Assembly: GCA_002633005.1 (NCBI GenBank)
Contig: NMRA01000243.1
Location: 368,460 to 398,386 of the forward strand
Source of the DNA: Phoronis australis
Lineage: Eukaryota; Phoronida; Phoronidae
Direction: 5' to 3'
DNA length: 29,927 nt
Shown: positions 10,498-21,017 of the stretch, piece by piece
How positions within the stretch are numbered: position 1 is the first letter of the stretch
How the letters are laid out: every line of letters starts with the position of its first letter
Made by a program: the position numbers and the translations under genes
Notes under the pieces: generated by a model
Seen by the model: only the letters and a program-made list of their open reading frames with translations
Told to the model about the DNA's origin: nothing
Database searches by the model: none

Positions 10498-10558
10498 TGA
10501 GAACCAGTTTTCTCCATAGAACAACAGGCATAAAACTGGTTCTCNCCCCCCCCCCCCC
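10498..10558. repeat. Foldback hairpin ending in N plus C-homopolymer
   Basis: GAGAACCAGTTTT pairs with AAAACTGGTTCTC around a loop of about 20 nt. The right arm is followed immediately by one undetermined base (10545) and 13 C residues (10546-10558). The arm matches the inner arms of the MITE-like hairpin at 3752-3860. In that copy the arm continues outward into AAAATGCGGGACCC, which here is replaced by the C-run. The end is therefore either truncated or mis-sequenced. Confidence 0.6.
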
Positions 10559-11443
10559 TGAATTCATAGATTGATTTGACGACTGACAGTGCATGGCATG
10601 TTGTATAAAAACAGTCAGCACTGGCAGGAATGCTTCCATCTCTGAACAAGCCTAGTTTTCTCACACAAGCCAATGTGTCAAGATAGAGGAGGTATTAACT
10701 TGAGTCAACTCTGTATGTAACATGCTGGATGAATTTGCAAAGTCAATTTCTTGTTAACACAATCAAAACATGGGAAAATAACATTACAATCGGCGTTCTG
10801 TGCATGAGGAAGTGCCCCAGATGTTTTTGATATTAGGCATAAAAAGCGTGCCGTAGAAAACAACCTTTCACACAGCAGACAGAATCATTGACACTTTCAA
10901 CAAACTACCAAAGGTAAGACTTCTTTTTAAACCAGCATTTTGGTTTAGCTAGAAAAATAAGAAATAGGTCAATTAATAAGATAAAAAAATCTTGCCATTG
11001 CAAAAATGAATTTCTACCGCTAATAGTTATTAAGGAGTCACCTGTGGATAATGGAGAACAGCTCAATTTTTGAAAAGTTGGTTAACCCCGAGAACTTTCC
11101 CTCTCCCCTCAATGACCTGTTTGGAGTCAGTCGTTTCCTGTCATGTTTTGGAAAGATTTCTCGGCTGCTTTTTGTAGTTCAATGACCAGATTTAAAAATT
11201 ACGTTTTAGGTAGTAACTGAAAGGCAAATGTGACTTTGAACAACCTTTTTGATAAATCTTGTCACAAAACTCAGAGGGAGCTGATAATCGAGAAGTTCCC
11301 TTGTTGAATTTCAACACCGTACAAGCCCATAATTATACCCTACCCTGATAACTGGACTTGTAAAAATAGTGGTAACAGCAATGTAGCAATACTACAATGG
11401 TTGAGACGTCACAAATATTTTGCAGTGTCGATTTGCTAAACAT

Positions 11444-11927
11444 CAGGGCTTGGAATGATCAATGACAAAAAACGCGGAAACTTTTACGGCCCAAATCATG
11501 CCCGATAACCAGAATTGAAATGGTCAATGTGAATCTTTCCCCGACAAAAATCGGGAGGACTAAAAAAAAACGTTACCACCATCAGAAGCATGCGTCTGCG
11601 TCCTTTTAGCTCGCCCGTCCACACATTTTTGGCTGCAGAGCGGCAGTATTTGTGGCCGCGCTTAACAATAACACGTGACGCCATTGAAAATCACACCACG
11701 CTGTCCCAGATGCCCCGGCAATGTTGACAATTTGCGTTCCTCCGAAACATAAAGAGCAACTTCCGCTTTTCGAGGTGAACGTCGTCTGCAACGCCGCGGT
11801 AAGAAAGGAATTTGCCGCGGAAATTTTATATCAAATCCGATTTTTTTTACGCGGAAATATAAAAAAAGCGGAAAGCACATTTGAAAAAAGCGGAAATCCG
11901 CGTTTCCGCGGAAAATTCCAAGCCCTG
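11444..11927. mobile_element. hAT-type MITE, 484 bp, with 6-bp TSD
   Basis: The element starts CAGGGCTTGGAAT and ends ATTCCAAGCCCTG, a perfect 13-bp terminal inverted repeat of the CAGGG type used by hAT elements. The hexamer AAACAT flanks both ends directly (11438-11443 and 11928-11933), as expected for a target-site duplication. hAT elements usually duplicate 8 bp, but 5- and 6-bp hAT groups are known. The interior is more GC- and CpG-rich than its surroundings. It holds repeated GCGGAAA/TTTCCGC motifs, with a strong palindrome TCCGCGTTTCCGCGGA near the right end. No transposase is encoded; overlapping short frames on both strands (about 11496-11954) are incidental. It is a non-autonomous insertion in the SSBP intron. 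Confidence 0.85.
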
Positions 11928-14889
11928 AAACATGGCACACAACTCCTTCGATAAAATTGTCTTATCCCACAATTATTGACCTAATTTTTATGACGTCCTG
12001 TAAATTCTGTGTAAAAACCTGCAGTGTATAAGCATAGAGACAAGAATATCAGAAAATATCAGTTGCAAAACTATCACGTAAATTGTACGCAACATGAAAC
12101 TTTGATTACTACACAAAGACTAGTCACTCAATCACGCAGGCCAAACAAATGAAATTCGCTTCAATATAATTAAATAATGGAAGCCAGATTGGGAGAAAAA
12201 ACAATTTTACGTTCTGCGCTTTATTAAGTCGATTTTGTTGCTCAAAACGCATCAATTTTCACGTTTCAATCATTTCAGAAAAAAGCCCCTGGGTGTATAA
12301 CGAGGTTATTGCTTAATAAAGACGGCACCCCGCAGCAACGCTAGACCGATGCAACCTCAGCCCTGGGCGAGTGGTGAGAATTTTCAAAGCCAGTGCCAAA
12401 CTACGTCGGACCAGCCAGTGAGAGCCGACTAATTTTCTCGACAATGCAGCATGCAGATTACATTAGGGAAAAAACCGGGTTAATCCCGATTCTTCGTCAA
12501 TTACCATAGTAATCTGGCAATGGTTTATAGTTACCCTAGCTGTGCTTTCATCTGTTTTTCCCATAAGTCTGTTTTATTTAGTAACGCCAACACAGGCATA
12601 CCTCAGCTGCTGGGGCCAAATAATGAGACTCACAGGGAGCCATGTGTGCGGAGAATGCAGTGTGTCAGCCCTGTGGCATGGAATAATGATCAATAACCTG
12701 TAGTGCGTGGATAATCACAGGACTGTTACAAGAACCAAAGGGTTACAAGTTTTCCCAATCCAGTTGGATGTGTTAAGAGAAACATAGTGAGGATAAAGGT
12801 ATTAGGAGGAACGTAGTGATGGTTTGCCACGGAGGAAGATAGCGCTCCATGGATATGTGTGGAATAGTGTAAGGCATGGGAGTACAGAATGACTTCAAAG
12901 GCTAGGAGGCAACAGCATGACCACCTGTTTGGGAATGTGCAACTCTTTCACCAAGGAACAACAAACAGGTGCCCCCAACTCAACAGACAAGATTCAATTC
13001 TACAAGGTAAGTAAACTGACATAAGATGGACTAACTGGTGTAAAAATACTTTTTGTTCAACCATCAAAATTGATGTCGCTACGTTTTTAACAAAGTTGAA
13101 TGCCACCCGTAGGCTGTCGCAAGAAATGTTATTAACCACGTGTATTTCATAGAAGTTATAGCATTAGGCATGTGCATGTCAAAGTTCTTTATTTATCTGC
13201 AAAAAAACTACCATGCCTATCTAAGCTTTTGCAAATTTAACACGTTTTAACTCAAAACCAACTTAAAACGTTCCAGTTTAACTTATTCAAAGTGGCTCTA
13301 AACCAACTTTCCATCAAAAAATTGACACAGACGCGCAAAAAATAAACACTGATCTTGAGTTTGCCCTGAAGTACAAGGGAAACATAAGACGCACGGCTCC
13401 AAGGTTAAAAACACAACTTTCTTCACGGGTGTGTTTCTTCTCTATGAATTAAAATTGGTTACTATGGATCACCTAGGATTCCCCAACAGCCATACTAGCT
13501 GAGACTGAAACTAACTCACTGTGACCAAGCAACTTATGGGGGATTGGTCTGAAAACATAACGAACTAACAACCCTTTCCAATCTGAGCTAGAAACAAGAT
13601 CTGATCGATTTTTAACATCAAAAGCCCAGATCAAAAGTTAGTTTTGGGCATACAGCGGCGTGGGTTTACAGCCCTTCAGGTTCAGGTTTACAACAGCGCC
13701 TTCAATGAGACGAGATGAGATTCCTGTCCATTATTGATAGAGCCAACTGAGAGAGATGGTTCGAAAGTCGTTTTGTATAAGCCTTCACTGCACTCCGTTA
13801 GTTTTGTTTCAAAATGTTGATATCGCCGCAGTAGATAAGGTAGAAGACAGTACTCTTAGAGCTAATGAGCCTGCTTTGGTGAACAACAAAGCTGAAATTC
13901 AAGTTAACATTATTTTTGTTTGGTACACATCGAAATGAATTTTGACTTTTGACTCGGCTACAAAAAATCCCAAAGCTGCGTGTCCTTGCATTCGCTGACA
14001 ACAATCGCTGAAAAATTTAAATGGTGTTGTCACAAACAGTCTTTAATCAACATTGGCAACCAAATATCAATAAGCTCAACTTTGGACAAAACAAGACTTT
14101 GAGAAAATGTAAAATATGGTCAAGTTTCAGTTACACACAATTCAAAATCTAACACAGATGGTAAAACATTGTAGAAAAGATTAAGCAACATCAGTCGAGA
14201 GGTGTAAAAACTAATAAGTCACGAATAGTTTCTGAAGGCATAATGGACATGTTCAATTATCCTGGGGATGACTGTTTATTAAAAAACAACCCTGAGTAGA
14301 GTAACAAAGGCAGTCCATGATTTTACAATGACAAGTAACATGGATGAATACTATGATGCAGCCCTACGCCAGACTAATTATACTCCGCCTGTATAACAGC
14401 GATATAGTACATGCCCTTTAGACATTAGGATCAGACTATAACCGGTCAACTGATGGGCAATGCTAATTATTTCTTCATGCAGTCACTAATGAAAGGCAAA
14501 TGTGTCACAATGAAGGGGGAGAGACTGCCGCTGTCATAGGTCCTTGTAAAGGAATGTCATGCACTTGGCGTGCGTTGCATAGACACGAGAACCTCGTGAA
14601 GACCCGAGATCACACGAGACATGGCCATAAATCACAAAGGAAGCATGTGACCCCACTATCGTAGTTAACGAGATTTTGCATCAACAGAATTCAGATCTCG
14701 TCGTACCAGTCGCTTTGCTATATGGTAACTCCTCAGTTATTTCACACAAAACCAACCCTTAAATCTGTTATTTTCCGACTACCATCCAACGAAAAAATAA
14801 AATTCTTCATGAAGTTCCGGTTTAATGACATCTATAAAAATCAACACTGTAAATTTGTGTATTTAGGCTCACACGCTTTTATCAAATAT

Positions 14890-15000
14890 ATTGTTTTTTC
14901 GAAACATTATTTTTGTTCAAGTGTTCTCCACAAAGGCATATGTGCACAGTGGGATGTTCCTGTACATGCGCTTGTCTAGGAAAGGGTTCTTTAAAAGTGG
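14890..15000 (+). repeat. Low-identity dispersed repeat, copy 1
   Basis: The block TTGTTCAAGTGTTCTCCACA then GGCATATGTGCAC, then a TGTACATGCG tail, recurs with changes at about 17460-17560 and about 17940-18020. The common skeleton is TCAAG-GT-T...CA..GGCAYRTGYGC...GTACATG. The relationship is visible but diverged, and limits are approximate. The family is not recognised. Confidence 0.4.
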
Positions 15001-15951
15001 GGTGTTCACTCGTATTTTGCAAGTCAGTGCACTTATGTCTAATTCTGTATATAAGCACAGAACAGTCTGAACGCATGAATGGTAGGTAATAATGAAACAG
15101 AATTTTAATGTTTATCATTCTTGAGGAATTCGATATAGTTTTTCATTATTTGCCACCAAAGAGTGCTAAAAACGGAATGGATGGTCGTAAGGAGCAATAT
15201 TCTGTTATTGGACCTGATTGGGCACGAAACTTATTCTTCCTTGTCCATACATTCGAACTCAACACGTGATACATAATTTACAATTATACAAACAACTTAG
15301 TCATAACTTCTCTACACGCTAAATTCACCCAAAGACGGGATATAAATTAGATCCAAGCGACCGACTTCATCAAGTCAACTAAAAAACGAAGTCAGCTCAG
15401 CTCACTGAATTTTCGTTAACACTAGGGGATTAATTTGGATTTTGAATCAAATCAAGGAACACCACTCGAAGTTTGACAGAATCACGTACAGCGTAATGAA
15501 AAAACAGATGAATGATTGCCAGATAATGGGCACAGCCTCTCGTGAGTTTGTAGAGACAATTCGCACAAGAGTACGTACACAGTCATTCTAACGTTAACAC
15601 ATAATTAAAAGGCAGTTCTAGGTTAATCTTTATGTATGCTGGCATTTTTAAGAGACTATCACTGCGACGTTTGTTTACGTTTCTTCCTTACAGCTGTTGG
15701 CACTGGTTAAATTCAGAATAATCATAAGAAGTGTATTCAAAACACTCTTGAGACCAATGTACTTAACTAATGACCTTCTAATCGGATAGAGAAACAAACC
15801 GATGGACCACACGGGAAACAAACGTGGCAATCGAAAATAAAGTAAACACGACTCTGCCTTCCGTCAAAAATAATTTGTGATTTTCATGGCTTGCAGTCGT
15901 TAAATCGGTTCCAACTTCTGGGTTACCGGAGAGTAAGCCAGATTTCTATGC

Positions 15952-16194
15952 TTAGACAGAAATGACAGTTTGTCTGTGCTCGAGACCAGGATATACAAGT
16001 TGGCTGGTCACCGTGCCGCTCGTGGTCTCAAGCACTAGCGAGCTGCCAGTTCTTTGCAGGGCCAGGGAATGCTTCTCACACAAGTATGGACCGATCTGAA
16101 TCGTTTTTATAGTAGAAAGTAGTCTCAATTGGAAGCTCACTTGCTGGACGGAATGCAGGTCCAAAGTATTGACAACAACTTTACCTATAGCCAT
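15952..16194 (-). other. Unassigned 80-codon frame, possibly coding-like
   Basis: A minus-strand frame from ATG at 16194 to a stop near 15952, with higher GC than its surroundings and a balanced amino-acid composition. It carries alternating hydrophobic and polar residues such as Lys-Val-Val-Val-Asn-Thr-Leu and Ile-Gln-Ile-Gly-Pro-Tyr-Leu-Cys. I do not recognise a family. It does not join the SSBP exons in sequence or character. It could be a chance frame, a decayed gene or transposon fragment, or a small independent exon. Confidence 0.2.
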
Positions 16195-16725
16195 TATTTG
16201 AATGATCTAATGACAGAGGGATTTGTTAAGTGAGACAATTTCCTAACAAAATGCACGTAATTTCACACAAATTAACTCCAACAAAGCATAGCGAGCACGT
16301 TCCTGGAACGGTAAATATGACCAGGAAATGAAAAATGGATGTAGTTAGACTTTAATTGCTCATAAAATCAATTTTTAATTAGCACAATAAACAATTCCAT
16401 GAACCATTTGTCTAATTTCTTGGTTTTAGCGGATGTAAGCGATTAAACCATTTGTAACACTGCAACTAAGTTGATTACTCTTAAAGGTTTATTCATATAT
16501 ACAACAATTTCCTCCAGGCACAACTACATGTGTGCACTAATACTTTCAACATGTTAACACCTATCAGCACAAGGAAGACATTATTTGAGTGAACTTGGAA
16601 AACATGTTAGAAGCAGACTGTAAGTATTTTCTGTCAGTGTTAAGTTAGTTGGACAGTGCTTTGTTGATCACATAGATCTACATTGACTCTCGCAAGCACA
16701 CCCTTCATTCATTCCCAGAACTTAC

Positions 16726-16798
16726 CCGGTGACATGCCCGGCCGCACGTCCATATTATTTGGTACTGGCATCTGACCACCTGATATGCTGCCTGGGGG
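16726..16798 (-). CDS. SSBP3 (Ssdp): SSBP2/3/4 (Ssdp) internal exon D
   Basis: A 73-nt exon with acceptor ACATTTCAG before CCCCCAGGC and donor GTAAGTTC after TCACCGG. It reads Pro-Pro-Gly-Ser-Ile-Ser-Gly-Gly-Gln-Met-Pro-Val-Pro-Asn-Asn-Met-Asp-Val-Arg-Pro, then Gly-Met-Ser-Pro and one base of Gly. This corresponds to the vertebrate Pro-Pro-Gly-Gly-Val-Pro-Gly-Thr-Gln segment followed by Pro-Asn-Ser-Met-Asp-Pro. The Pro-Asn-x-Met-Asp core is conserved. Phase is 0 in and 1 out, and the split Gly codon is completed by exon E, which supports both splice assignments. It is separated from exon E by 9.7 kb and from exon C by 2.8 kb. Confidence 0.88.
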
Positions 16799-17459
16799 CT
16801 GAAATGTAGGGAGACACCTATTGATCAACTACGAAAGCAATACAGGGTACCAGCAAATTTCAAACACAGACAGCAGAGCCATCTATTGACGCAAAAGTGA
16901 AACAACAATTGAAGATGAAGTGATCAACCTAAGGTAAGTAAATATTTTTTACATGTTACTAACATTGCATAAAAACCTACATGCGTGTATTTAAAGGTCA
17001 TCAATGCATCCAAACTACTTATTTTCTGCCTATTTTGCAATTTCTACATCATTTTACTTGTCACATACAAATATCAAAAGTAGAAAAAATTGAGTTATTG
17101 ATGAACTTGTGAAATGTAAACACTGTTTTGTTTCTGCGTTTACAAAAACACACCTCCATAACACTGTTGACCTTGTGCACCCGCAGCACCATGTGAACAA
17201 GCAACAATCGAGGTCAGAAGGTCATAATGAAATGTTTATGCTTGTTAAAAACAAACAAATCACAACTCCAAATGTAGTTTGTGCAGCATTTTGCCACAGA
17301 TTTGCAGCGCTTGTTCAGGAATCTTAAAATGGTAAGATGATAGCGGTTTTGTGAAGAAAGTGAGCGATATTAACAAATTTTGCAGAAAATCATTATGCGT
17401 CGATAGCCTTAAGCCCATGTGTCTTTAACGGAAATAATACTGTTCTTTTTTCAAATTTC

Positions 17460-18025
17460 TTTGTTCAAGAGTCTTGCATACAGGGGCATGTGCCCAAGCC
17501 TCACTGATAGGTATAAACAGTTATCCCGTGTGTATGTGCATGTCTCATGTTTGGTGTATTTTGTGTTTCTACCGTTCTCAGCATGACAAAAGTAATCGAC
17601 CAAAATACGAAATACTGTTCTGTCACGATGGGTAAATTTGTTAACAGCGTAAATGACAGGAAATGACTAATGGCAAAATTTTAATAACACAATGGCTTAA
17701 CCACCTTACTAAGTTTCCTATTAATTGCCACTTATTCTTGATAACGAAAGAAGACTAGTCCAATGATAATTCGGCTTCCCACTACGCGTCATAACGGGGA
17801 ATTCCGCCTCACTTTGAAAACATTTGTCATGTACGTACTGCATTTTCCCATTGATACTCTTGTATTGAAAACGCAGTCTACTAGTTTTAACAAAAAAGTA
17901 AAGTTTCACCGAGCGGATTTCATATTTCAGATACTTCCCGTTCAGTTTTACTCAAGTGTTTCACATACCGGCACGTGCGCCCGATTTCTGATAAAGGTGC
18001 AGCTAAACGTACATGTATAGGCCCT
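17460..18025 (+). repeat. Low-identity dispersed repeat, copies 2 and 3
   Basis: Two stretches share the skeleton of the block at 14890-15000. Copy 2 has TTCAAGAGTCTTGCATACAG then GGCATGTGCCC (about 17465-17500), with a later GTATGTGCATG. Copy 3 has CTCAAGTGTTTCACATACC then GGCACGTGCGCCC (about 17950-17985), with a later CGTACATG. Copies 2 and 3 also share a CTGATA-rGGT block. The intervening sequence does not align obviously. Confidence 0.4.
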
Positions 18026-18934
18026 TGGGTATAAATTCGCGTGCGTAGGGTAATTGTAGACGGGAGACAGATTGATACTTATAACTACTAGATGGAAGCT
18101 AGCTTCTTCTTACGTAAAGTTGCGGGATCAGAGTTTGGCAAATAAAACCGCTGATATTCAACTTAAAGAAATTTTTTGTATTTTATACAAAATCTTTGAA
18201 TCACGTTAAAATATACCCAAAGTCATATGTCCTTGCGTACTCTAACAACAATGGCACAAACAATTAACTGGTGGCCCCGGAAATGTCACATCCCATTTGT
18301 TCTCAGGGGATGCAAGGACATACGGCTTTGTGGAATTTTTGTACCTGGAACCAAGATCGGAATTCCTTTTAGTGAATAACATGCAAGAACTTTGGTTTAA
18401 TTTGAATTTTAGTCACCTTATTCACCAATTGTTAATGCGTTTACTTGAGTGTAACATCTGAAACTAGTAACGGATGATTCAAAATGTTTGTCAAAGGTCT
18501 GTATACCAAAGCTAGAGATTGGTTGGCTCTCAGTACAATAAATAGCAGGGACAGAAATTGCAGCAAATTAAAAATTGATTCTGGCAAAGAAAAAAATGCA
18601 GGTTGGGGTTATCTTGCAGAGCCTAGCTTCCCTGCTACTGCATAACTCAGTATGGACTGTCATTGAAAACATGTAGCTGAGAATGCTCTGTGTCATATGG
18701 GACAAAAATTCTTTTGTTTAGGTCACAATACACCCGACAGGTGATGTTTCATATTCACTACAGAAATATCAACTTCTCGGGAAATTTTACTTTGTTGTTA
18801 GCACGACCTTGCGAAGTACGGCTGACGCTGAGCGAACATTTGCAACAGTGTAGCAAGATTTTGAAGATTGGCAATTTCATCAATTGTTTTAGTCCAAATC
18901 TAAAGTTGCTAGAATTGTGTTTGAATTTGGTAAC

Positions 18935-19310
18935 TAAGGAGTCTAAAATCCAAGGCTATGTGGACCAAAAGGAAATGTACAAATCAGGGTAATTTGGAAT
19001 ATCATATCTCAGAAACGGATGATTGTATTCATATCAAACTTCCAAACATTATGCTTTATGCACGGGTCCTGCAAACGTCTTTAGGAATTGTTTTCAAAAT
19101 GTTCCATTCCCGCATGAGGGTTATCAAAACATAGGACTTTACTATTTTCATGAAACAGCTCTGAAGTAGCACAAACCGAAAATGAGATGATACCTTAGAA
19201 AACTGTAACAGTGTTTTTGGGATTTCCTATAGAGCATTAAATAGCAAATGACATTTGATCACGTTATTGATAGCATTGTTTTGTAACCAACGTATCTTTC
19301 CCAACTAATT
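18935..19310 (+). repeat. Dispersed repeat, copy 2
   Basis: This is the same-orientation partner of 4605-4945. Matching blocks in order are AAGGCTATGTGGACC, CAGAAACGGATGAT, TATGCTTTATG, TTTAGGAATTGTTTT, AATGTTCCA, GCATGAGGG, TTAGAAAACTGTAACAG and ATTTGATCACGTTAT. A nearby stretch upstream (about 18770-18830, GGAAATTTTACTTTG..GCACGA) also resembles 25810-25850. The full unit may therefore be longer than the part shared with copy 1. The family is unknown. Confidence 0.55.
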
Positions 19311-19584
19311 CTAGCCATCTGATTCAGCAAACTTGGTAGATTACACCAACAATTGCAAAAAGTGCCCGTTGGAGCTCGTAATATTTTTGACGTTAAAACA
19401 TCTCTAACACGTTAATCTTAGTTTGAAGATGCAGATTTCTGAGGATCCAACAATGCACTCAATAAATTTTCAAGTGAAATAAAGGGCTGAAGTCAGATGA
19501 TACTTTAGAACAGTGGAGTAGAGCTGGTAGTTTCACAGTGGCCTTCACCTAGATTACGGAGCAACACTGCATACTGACACCTAC

Positions 19585-19659
19585 CCCATTGAAATCATTT
19601 GGCATTCTCACTGGCCCCGGACCCCTTGGCCCACCAGGGAATCTTTGATACATATTTGG
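19585..19659 (-). CDS. SSBP3 (Ssdp): SSBP2/3/4 (Ssdp) internal exon C
   Basis: A 75-nt, phase 0-0 exon between acceptor TCTTCCAG and donor GTAGGTGT, the only visible donor of this gene that is not GTAAGT. It reads Pro-Asn-Met-Tyr-Gln-Arg-Phe-Pro-Gly-Gly-Pro-Arg-Gly-Pro-Gly-Pro-Val-Arg-Met-Pro, then Asn-Asp-Phe-Asn-Gly. The counterpart is the family motif Pro-Arg-Tyr-x-Gly-Gly-Pro-Arg-Pro...Arg-Met, where Tyr is Phe here. The Asn-(Asp/Glu)-Phe-Asn-Gly ending resembles insect Ssdp more than vertebrate SSBP. In vertebrates a ~27-residue Pro/His/Ser-rich segment, variably spliced, lies between the equivalents of exons B and C. No exon for it is visible in the 646-bp intron here. Confidence 0.9.
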
Positions 19660-19859
19660 CTGGAAGAGAATAGGGGAAAATTATACATATTTAATGTATG
19701 ATAACAAAATTGTCAATTAAATAATTGTAGTTTTTTCTATCTAAGGTCAATCCTAATGACTGACACGGGACAAGTTTTTGTTAACGCTAAATTGATTTCT
19801 TATCTGTGCCTCTCATTTTTCCACCAGTTCACAGCTTTCAATCAAGTCCCAGTCACAAC

Positions 19860-19871
19860 GCCCTCTAGTGG
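19860..19871 (-). promoter_or_regulatory. CTCF-like core motif, minus orientation
   Basis: The minus strand reads CCACTAGAGGGC, a perfect match to CCASYAGRKGGC. A second near-match, TCACTAGGTGGC followed by GCT, lies at 20074-20085 with only the first base off. A third, CCAATAGGTGGC, is on the plus strand at 21955-21966 with one mismatch. The motif is seen; occupancy is inferred. Confidence 0.35.
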
Positions 19872-20183
19872 CAGAACTCTACACGGACCGGACCTGAGCT
19901 GCCCCACATTGCTGCAAGACTGGCTCTGTGAACCAATTTTCCTAAAGAGTTCTGTGGTGAACTCATCATAAGATGGCAGCTTGCTGCCCTATGCCAACAT
20001 TGGCCAATGCAGGAAATTAAAATGATGTTTTTCATTGAGATACAAATGATAAGGGGACCCTTTCTTTACTAGCGCCACCTAGTGAATAACAAATCGCCCA
20101 CAACCATCTCGACAAAGATGAATTAATAGAACTAAGCAATTCTATAACCCAGCCACATTTTAGATTTCTGGTCAAACTGGCCG

Positions 20184-20215
20184 TGAAAATACACACGCAT
20201 GAAAATACACACGGA
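20184..20215. repeat. 16-bp tandem duplication
   Basis: Two adjacent 16-bp units start TGAAAATACACACG and differ only in the last two bases. Confidence 0.85.
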
Positions 20216-20305
20216 CAGATTCACAACTACCTGCACGTGGTTTATTTGAACATATCTGACCGCAAGTTGTGAAAATCAAATGATTTGTCAGGAACCAGTA
20301 CTTAC

Positions 20306-20386
20306 AGGAAAAAACCCTGGGGGCATTGGCCCGCCTGGCATGCCATCTTGTGGCGGCATTTGACCTAGTGGACTTGGTGCTGCATT
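20306..20386 (-). CDS. SSBP3 (Ssdp): SSBP2/3/4 (Ssdp) internal exon B
   Basis: An 81-nt, phase 0-0 exon with acceptor TCCCACAG before AATGCAGCA and donor GTAAGTAC after TTTCCT. It reads Asn-Ala-Ala-Pro-Ser-Pro-Leu-Gly-Gln-Met-Pro-Pro-Gln-Asp-Gly-Met-Pro-Gly-Gly-Pro, then Met-Pro-Pro-Gly-Phe-Phe-Pro. This is the best diagnostic exon of the window. It matches the family signature Ala-Pro-Ser-Pro...Pro-Pro-Asn-Asp-Gly-Met-Pro-Gly-Gly-Pro-(Ile/Met)-Pro-Pro-Gly-Phe-Phe of SSBP3 and Ssdp almost residue for residue. The Leu-Gly-Gln-Met wording is as in insect Ssdp. It follows the conserved N-terminal domain by only a short stretch in family members. Confidence 0.95.
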
Positions 20387-21017
20387 CTGTGGGAGAAAAG
20401 AACAACTACATTACTTAACAAGTCTAGCTAAATTGTTGATAGTAGTAAAAATGTATGACATTAGAAACTGTAAATAGAGAATACATCTAAACTACAGTAA
20501 ACATCTCGCAAAAGACTGAGTAGATTACGTGTCAGAAAAGACAGTGATGATGACTAATAGGGGGTAGAATTCCCCCCACCCCCATCACGTTGGCTAAGTG
20601 CAAGCAGAATTCTGCATCAGATTAGCTGAAAGGCAGGTTGGGGTCATTACCCACTGTGACATAGAAACAGAATTGTGTTCGATTATCTTATTTAGCTTTA
20701 TCTAAATCACTGACATGATTAAAATACCTGTACTACTAGAAAGTACAATGCACACCAGAAATAATAGGATTACGGAATTATGTGCTTGGTATCTTAGCAA
20801 AGACAGCAAACAGTGGAGAATTTTGATTTAGCTGAAACTCTAGCGTGGAAAGAATTTAATGTCCCAACTGTGGAAATTGACAGTGAACATATCCAAATGA
20901 CAGTGTTTAAACGGGAAAAATTGATACACCGGCACAATAGCAGATCATTATAACATAGGTATTGCCAGTGACCGGAGACTTTATCGGTTATACGGACGAA
21001 AACGCATTTTTAAGATT

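Larger units (their letters stand above)
7056..16725 (-). other. SSBP intron D-E, 9670 bp
   Basis: The largest intron in the window. It contains a 24/32-bp satellite (7747-7852), a short hairpin next to an ambiguous base and C-run (10498-10558), a complete hAT-type MITE (11444-11927) and one copy of a low-identity dispersed repeat (about 14890-15000). An unassigned stop-free frame lies at 15952-16194. The stretches 7860-10480, 10560-11437, 11934-14880 and 15010-15950 show no exon with matching splice phase, no RNA gene and no obvious tandem repeat. I see nothing more in them than AT-rich DNA and scattered short repeats. Confidence 0.75.
16799..19584 (-). other. SSBP intron C-D, 2786 bp
   Basis: Intron from donor GTAGGT (19584-19579) to acceptor TTTCAG (16799-16804). 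It holds two copies of a low-identity dispersed repeat (about 17460-17560 and 17940-18020) and a longer dispersed repeat (18935-19310). A 100-codon plus-strand frame at 18690-18992 partly overlaps that repeat and is probably incidental. The stretch 16810-17450 shows nothing recognisable. Confidence 0.72.
19660..20305 (-). other. SSBP intron B-C, 646 bp
   Basis: The shortest intron visible. It contains two oppositely oriented CTCF-like cores relative to the left-hand ones (19860-19871 perfect, 20074-20085 one mismatch), and a 16-bp duplication sharing TGAAAATACACACG at 20184-20215. No Pro/Gln/His-rich exon with good splice sites was found on the minus strand. Confidence 0.75.

Noticed and set aside
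11496-11954. Overlapping short frames on both strands
   Set aside because: They lie inside or across the end of the hAT-type MITE and show no transposase motif.
20172-20405. 77-codon minus-strand frame covering exon B
   Set aside because: It is a shadow frame. The phase 0 reading from the AG acceptor gives the conserved SSBP motif.
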